Source: Bacillota bacterium (GTDB lineage Bacteria > Bacillota > Clostridia > Lachnospirales > Cellulosilyticaceae). Taken from it: a stretch of DNA of 64,000 nucleotides. Below, piece by piece: positions 33,207 through 42,001 of the stretch. The number at the start of each line of letters is the position of its first letter. Position 1 is the stretch's first letter. The stretch lies in the NCBI GenBank assembly GCA_023436395.1, contig JAEZJJ010000115.1, positions 123,273 through 187,272 of the forward strand. The letters are read 5' to 3'. The notes under the pieces are model-generated. The model saw only the letters and a list, made by a program, of their open reading frames with translations. It did no database searches and was not told where the DNA came from. The translations under genes and the position numbers were made by a program.

Positions 33207-35849
33207 TTATTTACTTAAATGTGCAATACGCTCTACAACAGCTTCAAGCATTGTTTCATACTTTTCTTTTTTCGCCTTTTCTTCTTCTAAAAGTTTAGCA
33301 GGCGCTTTTGCTACAAAACCTTCATTAGCAAGCTTTTTATTAACACGCTCTACTTCACTTTCAAGTTTTGCTTTTTCTTTTGATAAACGTTCAAGTTCTT
33401 TTTCAATATCAACTAAATCCGCAAATGGAATATATACTGTTGCATTTGGAATCACTACAGATACTGCATCACTTTCAATCCCTACATGATCTCTTTGAAT
33501 CACCACTTCTGAAGCATAACCAAGTACTGCAAAGAATACTTTACCATTTTCAAAGGTACTGATTACTTTTTCATCTTCTGATACCACAAATACTTTGGCT
33601 TTTCTTGATGGTGGTACGTTCATCTCACTACGTAAGTTACGAATGTTACGTACAGCTTCTTTAATTAAGTTGATTTCTTCTTCTTCGGCTTTGAAATCCC
33701 ATGCTTCTGTAAAAGTAGGCCAACTAGAAATCATAATAGAAGCTTCTTGGTCTTGTAAGCCCATAAAGATTTCTTCTGTAATAAATGGCATATAAGGATG
33801 AAGCATCTTTAAGATTTGTGTCATCACTGTTTTAAGTGTCCAAAGTGCCGCTGGTCTTGTCATATCCTCTTTATTATAAAGACGTGGTTTTACCATCTCA
33901 ATATACCAGTCACAGAATTCTTCCCAAGCAAAATCATAAAGTTTTTGAACAGCTACACCTAAATCATATTTGTCCATATTATCTGTTACTTCTTTTGCAA
34001 GGGTATTTACTTTTGAAAGAATCCATTTGTCTGCAGGAATAAGATCTTTTAAGTCCACTGTTAAATTGATATCTTCATCTTCAAAGTTCATCATAATGAA
34101 ACGTGCTGCATTCCATAACTTATTGCCAAAGTTACGGTTTGCTTCTACTCTTTCATAGTAGAAACGCATATCATTACCAGGCGCATTACCTGTTACAAGG
34201 GTAAGTCTAAGGGCATCTGCACCATATTTCTCAATCACTTCAAGTGGGTCTACACCATTCCCCAGTGATTTACTCATTTTACGACCATCTGCTGCACGTA
34301 CAAGTCCATGGAATAGTACATCTTTAAATGGAATTTCTCCCATTTGTTCAAGTCCAGAGAATACCATACGGATTACCCAGAAGAATAAAATATCATATCC
34401 TGTTACAAGAACACTTGTAGGATAAAAATGCTCTAGTTCTTCTGTATTTTCTGGCCAACCTAAAGTTGAGAATGGCCATAAAGCTGAACTAAACCATGTA
34501 TCAAGGGTATCTTCATCTTGAACAAAGTTTGTCCCCTGACATTTAGAGCAAGTCTCTGGCTTTTCTCTTGCAATAATGATTTCACCACATTCTTCACAGT
34601 AATAAGCTGGAATTCTGTGTCCCCACCATAATTGACGAGAAATACACCAGTCTCTAATGTTTTCTAACCAATTGTAGTATGTTTTTTCCATACGTTTTGG
34701 TACAAGGTTAATTTCACCCTTTTTAACTGCTTCAATAGCTGGTTTTGCCATCTCTTCCATTTTAACAAACCATTGGGCTTTAATCATTGGTTCAATAACG
34801 CATTTACAACGGTCATGTGTTCCTACATTGTGTGTATGAGGTTCTACCTTCACAAGGAAGCCCGCTGCATCTAAATCTGCCACTAACGCTTTTCTAGCTT
34901 CATAACGATCCATACCTGCGTATTTTCCTGCAAGTTCATTCATTGAACCATCATCATTCATCACACAGATTTCTGGTAGGTTATGACGTTTCCCTACTTC
35001 AAAGTCATTAGGGTCATGTGCTGGTGTGATTTTAACCACACCTGTTCCAAACTCTTTATCAACATAATCATCTGCTACAACTGGAATTTCACGGTCTACC
35101 AGTGGAATACGTACCATCTTACCAATTAAATGGGCATAACGCTCATCTTCTGGGTTAACGGCAATAGCTGTATCTCCTAGCATTGTTTCTGGTCTTGTAG
35201 TGGCAAGTTCCACAAACTCTTCACTTCCTACAACTGGATAACGGAGATGCCAGAAATGTCCTTCTTTTTCCTCATGTTCCACCTCTGCATCAGAAATAGA
35301 GGTACCACATACAGGACACCAGTTAATAATACGAGACCCTCTATAAATATACCCTTTTTCATAAAGTCTAATAAATACTTCCTGTACCGCTTCTGAACAT
35401 CCTTCATCCATTGTGAAACGTTCTCTATCCCAATCACATGAAGAACCTAATTTTTTAAGTTGCTCTACAATACGTCCGCCATATTGTTCTTTCCATTCCC
35501 ACACTTTTTCAAGAAAGCCTTCACGGCCTAAGTCCTCTTTTGTAAGTCCTTCAGCAGCAATTTTCTCAACTACTTTTACTTCTGTCGCAATACTTGCATG
35601 GTCTGTTCCTGGTACCCAAAGAGCATTATAGCCTTGCATACGTTTATAGCGTGTTAAAATATCTTGAAGGGTATTATCAAGGGCATGCCCCATGTGAAGT
35701 TGTCCGGTAATATTAGGTGGTGGCATCACAATTGTAAATGGCTTCTTGTCCCTCTCTACTTCTGCATGAAAGTAACCTTTTTCCATCCATTCTTTATAAA
35801 GGCGTTCTTCAACGCTACTTGGATCATATACTTTTTCTAAATGTTTCAT
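33207..35849 (-). CDS. valS: Valyl-tRNA synthetase
   Basis: An 880-residue class I synthetase that attaches valine to tRNA-Val. HIGH-type motif H-M-G-H (about residues 51-56, after P-P-P-N-I-T-G), the editing domain with T-T-R-P-E-T-M-L-G-D-T-A, the K-M-S-K-S loop near residue 527, an anticodon-binding domain and the C-terminal coiled-coil arm that is typical for ValRS. AAGGAGGAAC precedes the ATG. A T-box leader at 36125-36385 lies upstream, separated by a 70-codon membrane gene, so valS is expected to respond to uncharged tRNA-Val. Confidence 0.97.
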   Translation of the reverse strand: MKHLEKVYDPSSVEERLYKEWMEKGYFHAEVERDKKPFTIVMPPPNITGQLHMGHALDNTLQDILTRYKRMQGYNALWVPGTDHASIATEVKVVEKIAAEGLTKEDLGREGFLEKVWEWKEQYGGRIVEQLKKLGSSCDWDRERFTMDEGCSEAVQEVFIRLYEKGYIYRGSRIINWCPVCGTSISDAEVEHEEKEGHFWHLRYPVVGSEEFVELATTRPETMLGDTAIAVNPEDERYAHLIGKMVRIPLVDREIPVVADDYVDKEFGTGVVKITPAHDPNDFEVGKRHNLPEICVMNDDGSMNELAGKYAGMDRYEARKALVADLDAAGFLVKVEPHTHNVGTHDRCKCVIEPMIKAQWFVKMEEMAKPAIEAVKKGEINLVPKRMEKTYYNWLENIRDWCISRQLWWGHRIPAYYCEECGEIIIAREKPETCSKCQGTNFVQDEDTLDTWFSSALWPFSTLGWPENTEELEHFYPTSVLVTGYDILFFWVIRMVFSGLEQMGEIPFKDVLFHGLVRAADGRKMSKSLGNGVDPLEVIEKYGADALRLTLVTGNAPGNDMRFYYERVEANRNFGNKLWNAARFIMMNFEDEDINLTVDLKDLIPADKWILSKVNTLAKEVTDNMDKYDLGVAVQKLYDFAWEEFCDWYIEMVKPRLYNKEDMTRPAALWTLKTVMTQILKMLHPYMPFITEEIFMGLQDQEASIMISSWPTFTEAWDFKAEEEEINLIKEAVRNIRNLRSEMNVPPSRKAKVFVVSEDEKVISTFENGKVFFAVLGYASEVVIQRDHVGIESDAVSVVIPNATVYIPFADLVDIEKELERLSKEKAKLESEVERVNKKLANEGFVAKAPAKLLEEEKAKKEKYETMLEAVVERIAHLSK

Positions 35850-35879
35850 CCTGTTCCTCCTTGGTTATCTATGTCTTAA

Positions 35880-36092
35880 TTATATTGTTGACGCTCCTAG
35901 TAAAAGAAATACAAAACCAACACCAACAACTACTAGCCCCGCAAGCCTGACTGCAATAACAGCACCTGATGTCAGTATACGCATTTCTGCTTCATCTTTA
36001 GGGTCCATCTTCGTTTTGCCTCTAACAATACGTTTGGCAAAAAAGCAAATCATAAGCCCTATACATAAAAGTACAAAACCGATTAGCTCCAT
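35880..36092 (-). CDS. Small two-helix membrane protein between the T-box and valS
   Basis: A 70-residue protein with two membrane helices (about 3-20 and 45-66) joined by a charged loop (K-T-K-M-D-P-K-D-E-A-E-M). I recognise no named family. Its ATG follows AAAGGAGTGAGACC, and the stop is 30 bases before valS, so the two genes should be on one T-box-controlled transcript. Whether it is related to valine use or is just carried along is unknown. Confidence 0.65.
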   Translation of the reverse strand: MELIGFVLLCIGLMICFFAKRIVRGKTKMDPKDEAEMRILTSGAVIAVRLAGLVVVGVGFVFLLLGASTI

Positions 36093-36124
36093 GGTCTCAC
36101 TCCTTTACTTAGCATTAAATGGCT

Positions 36125-36385
36125 TAACACAAAAAGAGCTTTTTCCTCCTATATAAGGACGAAAAAGCTCGCGGTACCACCTTAATTCTCTGCAAGGCCT
36201 CATTCACGCTTTGCAAAACTCTTATTAGCTTTAACGGGCATACCCGCCATTTCCTACTCCATTCAGAAACAGTGTTCCAAAGCTACCTTCTAGTGTTCTT
36301 ATCGTAAGAAGACTTTCAGCTTATAATCTTCTCTCTCTAGACGCAGTGACACTATACTCCTCTTTTTCATTACATCATATGTTTA
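36125..36385 (-). promoter_or_regulatory. T-box riboswitch leader (valine operon)
   Basis: On the minus strand the T-box core T-G-G-T-A-C-C-G-C-G lies around 36165-36180. The terminator hairpin follows (GAGCTTTTTCGTCC / GGAGGAAAAAGCTC, then TTTTTG, about 36132-36171), competing with the antiterminator. Further upstream are a Stem I with A-G-A-G-A-G and G-C-T-G-A-A-A-G elements. GTA occurs in the G-A-A-G-G-T-A-G-C-T-T-T-G-G-A-A segment and could be the valine specifier, which agrees with valS downstream; that assignment is inference. Uncharged tRNA would allow readthrough. Confidence 0.88.
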
Positions 36386-36398
36386 ATTACTATACATT

Positions 36399-37538
36399 TT
36401 ATGCACCTTTTTCAATTTTGTCAAGCATACCCTCTTCATTATACGCCTTGATTTTTGCTGCTACTAACTCTTGGAGAGATGGGTCCTCTCCTAATACATA
36501 AATTTCTTTCCATAATTCCTCTTCATAGGCACGTAGCCCCTGAATTTGCTCAATGGTTTTTGCATGTTCCTCTTTCACCTGTTTGACCTCATTAAGCTTT
36601 TTAGGCGTTAAGAGCCAATCTGAAAGATTATTAATATAGTCTAACTTAATCCCTTTATCTCCTAGAATTTCTAGCATATCTTCTTCGATTTCATTAAGGG
36701 TTCGGTTCATTTGTAAATAAATGCGCTCATTATTTTTATTTTTTAAATAACGATTATAGTATAGTTCTAGCTTAGCTACACTATCTACCCCTAACTTACG
36801 ATACTGAAATTCTAAGTATTGTACTTGATTAAATAATCTTATTTTAGCTTTATTAAGATATTTGACAGCTTTCTGCTGAAGTACCACATTTTTATTAAGT
36901 TCCCTATCAAGATGTTCTTTCAAAATAACCACACCCACAAATAAACCTACTACAACACAGCCTATCCCTGTTAGAATAATCCATATCTGCTCTCTTAAAG
37001 TCTGAAGTACTGCAAAAGAGACAAATAAACAAATCACAATGCCAACCATAATCGTTGCACTAAACCCCTTTAGAAAGCTATACCCAAATAAAAGGGACTC
37101 TCTTTCCTCATAGAGTTCTTCTTTTTCTTCTTCTAAGTAAAAAATGTGACTTTCTGTCTCTCTGCGACGTTTCTCTGCAATCTGCATTTCTTTAATTAAA
37201 TGGGGGACCTCTTCTTCGTATGCACCTATTCTAGCTAAGGCAGCATTATTACTAATCAGTCTCCCCCTTAAGTTCATCTTCTTTTCTTCAATGGTCTTAG
37301 CTCGTCCTGCTAAAAGGTCTAGTTTATGTATATCTTCTTTATCTAGAGTATCATATTGATTAATCCAATTTTGTTTATTCTCAAGTTCCTCTAGGTAACG
37401 CTGTATGCGACTCATTTTGGTTTGCACATCGTATAATTCATCAAATAAACCTTCTAGTGAATGTTCATCGATTTTCATACTTTGACTTTGCTTATTTCTT
37501 CCAAATAAGGTACACCATATTTTTTTTATTTTGCTCAC
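36399..37538 (-). CDS. Coiled-coil membrane protein of unknown function
   Basis: A 379-residue protein. A long coiled coil (about residues 25-150) precedes two adjacent membrane helices (about 153-175 and 180-203), and a second coiled-coil or helical region fills the rest. Both soluble parts would be on the same side, probably cytoplasmic, so it resembles a membrane hairpin with two helical arms. I recognise no family. I chose GTG at 37538 because GGGG lies 8 bases before it; the ATG 15 codons upstream has no ribosome site. It sits between the S1-domain gene and the T-box, transcribed in the same direction. Confidence 0.65.
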   Translation of the reverse strand: MSKIKKIWCTLFGRNKQSQSMKIDEHSLEGLFDELYDVQTKMSRIQRYLEELENKQNWINQYDTLDKEDIHKLDLLAGRAKTIEEKKMNLRGRLISNNAALARIGAYEEEVPHLIKEMQIAEKRRRETESHIFYLEEEKEELYEERESLLFGYSFLKGFSATIMVGIVICLFVSFAVLQTLREQIWIILTGIGCVVVGLFVGVVILKEHLDRELNKNVVLQQKAVKYLNKAKIRLFNQVQYLEFQYRKLGVDSVAKLELYYNRYLKNKNNERIYLQMNRTLNEIEEDMLEILGDKGIKLDYINNLSDWLLTPKKLNEVKQVKEEHAKTIEQIQGLRAYEEELWKEIYVLGEDPSLQELVAAKIKAYNEEGMLDKIEKGA

Positions 37539-37590
37539 ACTTAGTTCCCCTTTATTTCTCCAATCTTTTCTTAATACTATCACACTTTAG

Positions 37591-37621
37591 AAAGAAAAAA
37601 AAGAACCCCTTAGGGTTCTTC
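37591..37621 (-). terminator. Terminator of the S1-domain gene
   Basis: AGAACCCTAAGGGGTTCT is a compact hairpin followed by eight T on the minus strand, right at the stop codon of the S1-domain protein. Confidence 0.85.
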
Positions 37622-38770
37622 TTAAAGGTCATTACCTAATACATCACCAAGTGTTACTTTATCATCACCTAATGTCATGAATTCGCTAATCTCTTCATCC
37701 ATTTTAGCTGCTTCAAGCTCTTTAAGAGAAAGGCCAATTTTCTTAGCTTCTTTATCAATTGTAACGATTTTAGCTTGTACTTCTTGTCCTATTTCTAAAG
37801 CTTCTTCTGGTTTATTAATACGTTTTTCACTGATTTGAGAAATATGAATTAAACCTTCTAAACCATCTGTAAGGGTAGCAAATGCACCAAAGCTTGCAAA
37901 ATGTGATACTTTAACAGGTACTACATCACCTACTTCAAAATTACTTACTGCGAGAAGCCATGGATCTGTTGTCATATCTTTTAAGCTCAGTGCTATTTTA
38001 CCTGTTTCTTGATCTACTGAAGAAATAATAACATCTACTTTATCGCCTTCTTTTACAACATCAGAAGGGTGTTTAATACGTACCCAAGAAAGATCTGTAT
38101 TGTGAACAAGACCTTCTATACCACCAAGGTCTACAAAAGCGCCATATGGCATTAATTTAGTTACTGTCCCTGATACTTTTTCACCTTCTACAAGTGTTGT
38201 AAGCTTTTGCATTTTCTCTGCTTCTGCTTTCATTGCTGCAATACGTTTACCTGATAAAACAAGCTTTTTAGATTTAGGAATAAATTCAATAATCTCTACT
38301 TCTATATCTTTACCTACAAACGCTGTCAAGTCTGCCACATAAGTATTTGTTAATTGTGAACCAGGGATAAAAGCACGAAGGCCTTTAAGAGGTGCTACTA
38401 CACCACCTTTTACAACTTCTTTTACACGTACAGTAAAAGTTACTTTTTTATCAAATAATTCTTGAATTTCTTCAATTGCCATTTCTGCTTCTGCTCTCTT
38501 CTTAGATACAAGCACATTACCTTCTCCATCATCTACTTTGATAACATATACATCAAAAGTATCATCTTCTTTAATGCTTGTACGATCTATCTCGTCATAA
38601 GATACCTCTTCCCAAGGAATAAGGCCATCTGCATGATATCCAATATTAACAATAACACCTTGTTCACCAACAAGTGCTACTTTCGCTGGTAAAATTTGAC
38701 CTCTATATATACGTGTCATTGATTTATCTACTTCTGCCATCAAATCTGCCATGGTTAGATTTTCTTCCAT
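37622..38770 (-). CDS. Ribosomal protein S1-like RNA-binding protein (four S1 domains)
   Basis: The 382-residue protein has four consecutive S1 OB-fold domains (about residues 22-90, 105-170, 190-260 and 275-345). The third and fourth have clear G-x-V-x-x-x-x-x-F-G-A-F-V/A and G-L-V/I-H-x-S/T patterns, as in V-T-K-L-M-P-Y-G-A-F-V-D-L-G-G-I-E-G-L-V-H. The first two domains are more divergent. Firmicutes proteins of this kind (YpfD/RpsA-like) bind mRNA and support translation but are not always true ribosomal S1. ATG 38770 follows GAAGGAGGATTA; the longer frame is probably untranslated. Confidence 0.88.
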   Translation of the reverse strand: MEENLTMADLMAEVDKSMTRIYRGQILPAKVALVGEQGVIVNIGYHADGLIPWEEVSYDEIDRTSIKEDDTFDVYVIKVDDGEGNVLVSKKRAEAEMAIEEIQELFDKKVTFTVRVKEVVKGGVVAPLKGLRAFIPGSQLTNTYVADLTAFVGKDIEVEIIEFIPKSKKLVLSGKRIAAMKAEAEKMQKLTTLVEGEKVSGTVTKLMPYGAFVDLGGIEGLVHNTDLSWVRIKHPSDVVKEGDKVDVIISSVDQETGKIALSLKDMTTDPWLLAVSNFEVGDVVPVKVSHFASFGAFATLTDGLEGLIHISQISEKRINKPEEALEIGQEVQAKIVTIDKEAKKIGLSLKELEAAKMDEEISEFMTLGDDKVTLGDVLGNDL

Positions 38771-38933
38771 TTTTATAATCCTCCTTCGTTTTTTACATAT
38801 ACCTTTTCTATTATACACATTTTCACATTAAAAATATAGTGTATTTATAAGTTTATTTGATAATTTATTCGTGTTAGAATTAAATAAAATTATATAAATT
38901 ATAACCTTTTATCAATCTATAAGACATTATTTC

Positions 38934-40838
38934 TTAGGATTGTTTTGCAATACGTTCTGCTAATTCATTTAAATATTCCCAGCGTTCCATTTGATACATT
39001 AATGCTTCTTCTTTCTCTTCTTTTGCAGTTGCTAATTCTTGCAAGCGCCCATAATGAGAAGCATTTTGACTCATTTCTTCTTCTATACTTTGAATAGCCT
39101 TTTCTAATGCTTCAATAACTGTCTCAATCTTTTCATACTCCATCTTTTCCTTATAAGTAAACTTTAGCTTAGGGGGTTGTTCGGAAGCCCGCTTCACTAC
39201 GACGGTCTTCTCTTTTTTTGTTTCTTCTTTTATCTCTTCCTTTGTCAATTGCCTTAATTTATAATCTGAATAATTCCCAGGTATATAAACAATCTGTCCT
39301 TCGCCTTCATATGCAAAAATCTTCTCTGCTACACGATCTAAGAAATAGCGATCATGAGAAATAGCAATGACAGGTCCGTTAAAATCATCAATATATTCTT
39401 CTAAGATTTGCAAAGTATGGATATCTAAATCATTAGTAGGCTCATCTAAAAATAAGACATTAATATCTTCCATTAAAACACCTAGTAAGTAAAGTCTCCT
39501 TCTTTCTCCCCCTGAAAGCTTCTCAATAGGTGTATATTGAAGAATAGGTGGAAAAAGAAATCGTTCAAGCATTTTACTAGCTGAAATTAAACTGCCATCT
39601 GCTGTCTTTACAAATTCGCCTCGTTCCTTAATATAGTCAATCACACGAAGGCTCGTATCCATCTCTTGATTCTCTTGGGTATAATAACCGATTTTAACAG
39701 TCTCACCAATATCAATCTTTCCCTTATCAGGCAGAATTCTCTCCGTAATGAGATTAAATAAAGTAGATTTACCTATTCCATTATTTCCAATAATTCCAAT
39801 ACGGTCATCTCTTACTACAGTATAAGTAAAATCACGAATAATCTCTTTATTATCAAAGGACTTGCTAACCCCCTCAATATGAATGATTTTCTTTCCTAAC
39901 CTACTTGTTCCTAGACTCATCTCAAGATTTTGCTTAGCCTGACCTTCAAGGCTATTTTCAAGTTCATAAAAACGTTCTTTTCTGGCTTTTTGCTTTGTAC
40001 GTCTTGCCTCTACCCCTTTTCGCATCCATTCTAACTCTTTTTTATAAAGGGTAAAGTTTTTCTCACGCATGCGTTCTTCAATACTTTCTCGTTGTGCTTT
40101 TTGCTCTAAATAAGCTTCGTAATTTCCTTCATACTTATAAAGCTTACCTTGATCTAATTCTACAATACGATTTGTCACACGCTCTAAGAAATAACGATCA
40201 TGGGTTACCATGACTAGTCCACAGCGCTTTCCTTTAAGAAGCTCTTCTAAGTAATCAATCGTATCATTATCTAAGTGGTTCGTAGGTTCATCTAATATCA
40301 ACAAATTACAAGGTCTGATTAATGCTCCTGCAAGGGCAATCTTTTTACGTTGTCCACCTGAAAGTTTATTTACTTTTTGATTAAAATGATGAATCCCTAA
40401 CTTGGTAAGAACTGCCTTTGCCTCACTTTCTAATTGCCATGCACCCTGAGCATCCATTTGCTCACTGAGCTTAAGTATTTGTGCTTGAAGCTCCTCATCT
40501 TCAGGATGCTCTTCTAAATCTGCCATCACTTTTTCATAGTCTCTTAACACCTTCATAAAAGGTGAATTACCTTTGAAAACTTGTTCAAGAACAGTAGAAT
40601 TCTCATCAAACATTGGATTTTGAGGAAGATATTCAATTACTAGTTCATTGGAGGTGATAACCTCTCCTTCATCAGGCGTTTCTAAGTCTGCCATAATTTT
40701 AAGTAAACTACTCTTTCCTGTTCCATTAATCCCAATCATCCCTATTTTTTCTGTATCCTCAACACTTAAAGAAAGCTCATTAAATATAACCTTTTCTCCA
40801 TAGGTTTTCTTTATATTATTTAAAGATAATAAAATCAT
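38934..40838 (-). CDS. ABC-F family ATPase (Uup-like)
   Basis: A 634-residue soluble protein with two ATPase domains and no membrane part. Both sites look complete: Walker A G-I-N-G-T-G-K-S and G-N-N-G-I-G-K-S, signatures L-S-G-G-Q and L-S-G-G-E, and Walker B L-D-E-P-T-N-H-L-D and L-D-E-P-T-N-D-L-D. The charged linker between the domains and a C-terminal coiled coil (about 540-630) are typical of Uup-like ABC-F proteins, which act on ribosomes or at branched DNA. The stop of the upstream membrane gene is 15 bases away, so they form an operon. Confidence 0.92.
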   Translation of the reverse strand: MILLSLNNIKKTYGEKVIFNELSLSVEDTEKIGMIGINGTGKSSLLKIMADLETPDEGEVITSNELVIEYLPQNPMFDENSTVLEQVFKGNSPFMKVLRDYEKVMADLEEHPEDEELQAQILKLSEQMDAQGAWQLESEAKAVLTKLGIHHFNQKVNKLSGGQRKKIALAGALIRPCNLLILDEPTNHLDNDTIDYLEELLKGKRCGLVMVTHDRYFLERVTNRIVELDQGKLYKYEGNYEAYLEQKAQRESIEERMREKNFTLYKKELEWMRKGVEARRTKQKARKERFYELENSLEGQAKQNLEMSLGTSRLGKKIIHIEGVSKSFDNKEIIRDFTYTVVRDDRIGIIGNNGIGKSTLFNLITERILPDKGKIDIGETVKIGYYTQENQEMDTSLRVIDYIKERGEFVKTADGSLISASKMLERFLFPPILQYTPIEKLSGGERRRLYLLGVLMEDINVLFLDEPTNDLDIHTLQILEEYIDDFNGPVIAISHDRYFLDRVAEKIFAYEGEGQIVYIPGNYSDYKLRQLTKEEIKEETKKEKTVVVKRASEQPPKLKFTYKEKMEYEKIETVIEALEKAIQSIEEEMSQNASHYGRLQELATAKEEKEEALMYQMERWEYLNELAERIAKQS

Positions 40839-40853
40839 TAACCGACCTCTTTC

Positions 40854-41483
40854 TTATTCCTTATTCTTTTCTCTATTCTCTTCTCTATTGATTCTCATAA
40901 GTTCATCAACACAGGATTCTCTTCTTGTCTTCATCCTAAGTCCTATATAAATCGCAAAAAGTACACTTCCTACTGTGCCACAAATAATGTCCTCCATCGT
41001 ATCTCTAAGACTGTTTAATTGGGCATTGGTTCCTAGAAAAGTATCTCCTGCAAATTCAATAATCTCCCATATTCCTGCAGCTGCAATACTTACTGCTAAT
41101 ATAAAAGTGACAACTGCACCTATTTTTTGTTCTTTAAATAAGGTATTCTTTTGATCTAACTGGATCAGCATCATTAATCCTACATACCCCATCAATACCC
41201 CGGATGTTACATGGAGTAGTATATCCCATGAGGGGATTAATGTATAAAAACCCAGATAGGACCCTAACCACTGAGAGCACAAAATAAATCCGGTATAAAA
41301 TAGCCTCCCACTCATGGGAATTTTAACCTTTGTTAGCTTCGTATAAACTTCAGGTACAAAAGTGAGTAGTAAGCTTCCTAATAATAACATAAGACAATCA
41401 TATTTAAAAATACATACTAAGTAAATAATTGTTACGATAAAGATTAAACGACTTAACCCTATCAACACTTTACACCATTTCAT
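40854..41483 (-). CDS. Polytopic membrane protein (YjdF/DUF2238-like)
   Basis: A 209-residue protein with about six membrane helices. The segment W-E-I-I-E-F-A-G-D ... L-R-D-T-M-E-D-I-I-C-G-T-V-G resembles the YjdF/DUF2238 pattern of conserved acidic residues inside helices. The function of that family is unknown. The C-terminus is short and charged (E-N-R-E-K-N-K-E). It precedes the ABC-F gene by 15 bases. Confidence 0.7.
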   Translation of the reverse strand: MKWCKVLIGLSRLIFIVTIIYLVCIFKYDCLMLLLGSLLLTFVPEVYTKLTKVKIPMSGRLFYTGFILCSQWLGSYLGFYTLIPSWDILLHVTSGVLMGYVGLMMLIQLDQKNTLFKEQKIGAVVTFILAVSIAAAGIWEIIEFAGDTFLGTNAQLNSLRDTMEDIICGTVGSVLFAIYIGLRMKTRRESCVDELMRINREENREKNKE

Positions 41484-41649
41484 AGTTTACTCCTTTACAT
41501 TTCCATACTTTTAGCTATTGTATGCTAAAAGCATCCTCACTAAACTTTTTCTTGTAAAGTCGTTGATTTTTGAAACGTCTTATAGAAATAAAGCTACTAT
41601 CTCTCCCTTTTGCACATTAATAAAATTTTATTTATTATAACACACTCCA

Positions 41650-41680
41650 TTGTATAAAACACAAAAAATACGTATATACT
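41650..41680 (+). promoter_or_regulatory. Promoter candidate before the structured RNA
   Basis: TTGTAT (41650-41655) is followed by TATATA (41673-41678, 17-base spacing) or TATACT (41675-41680, 19 bases). Transcription would start near 41686, where the first hairpin of the candidate RNA begins. Confidence 0.45.
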
Positions 41681-41686
41681 AACTTT

Positions 41687-41860
41687 GCATTTGAAAAGAT
41701 GCAACTGGCACCTATACGAATGCCCTGTCATACTTCCATCATTTTTAAGAAGTTTTATCACCCATCAATCTTAGGGGATGCTATTCCCCGATAGCTCTCC
41801 TTATAGATTGAGCATATCTTACCCCATAAAAGCAGCACCTCCCCCAGGTGCTGCTTTTCT
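41687..41860 (+). ncRNA. Candidate structured small RNA with its own promoter and terminator
   Basis: No frame is open here, but the plus strand can form a series of stems: TTGCAT/ATGCAA (41685-41704), GGCA/TGCC (41707-41724), CAATCT/AGATTG (41766-41810) enclosing GGGGA/TCCCC (41774-41789), and a strong GC-rich terminator at 41828-41858. A promoter-like pair lies directly before it. The length of about 170 bases suits a small regulatory RNA or a 5' leader attenuator of the cellulase gene. It does not match the T-box, TPP or c-di-GMP-I consensus I know, and I could not fold it as 6S RNA. Confidence 0.45.
41828..41858 (+). terminator. Terminator hairpin before the cellulase gene
   Basis: AAAAGCAGCACCT and AGGTGCTGCTTTT are perfect 13-base arms around a C-rich 5-base loop, with a T-run on both sides. 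It lies 144 bases before the cellulase ATG, so it ends an upstream RNA or acts as an attenuator. Confidence 0.85.
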
Positions 41861-42001
41861 CATGTTATTTTTTTGTACATTTTTGGTAAATTATTGTCTG
41901 AGTCATTTTCCCCAATTAATTGCATGGACGCCCTTTCCCTCTTCTTTTATAATTAAAGCTAATTAATGCTTTACATCTCATTTTATGAAAGAAGGGGAAC
42001 A

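Noticed and set aside
41687..41860. 6S RNA
   Set aside because: Length and position of promoter and terminator would fit, but I could not find the long closing stem and central bubble that define 6S RNA.
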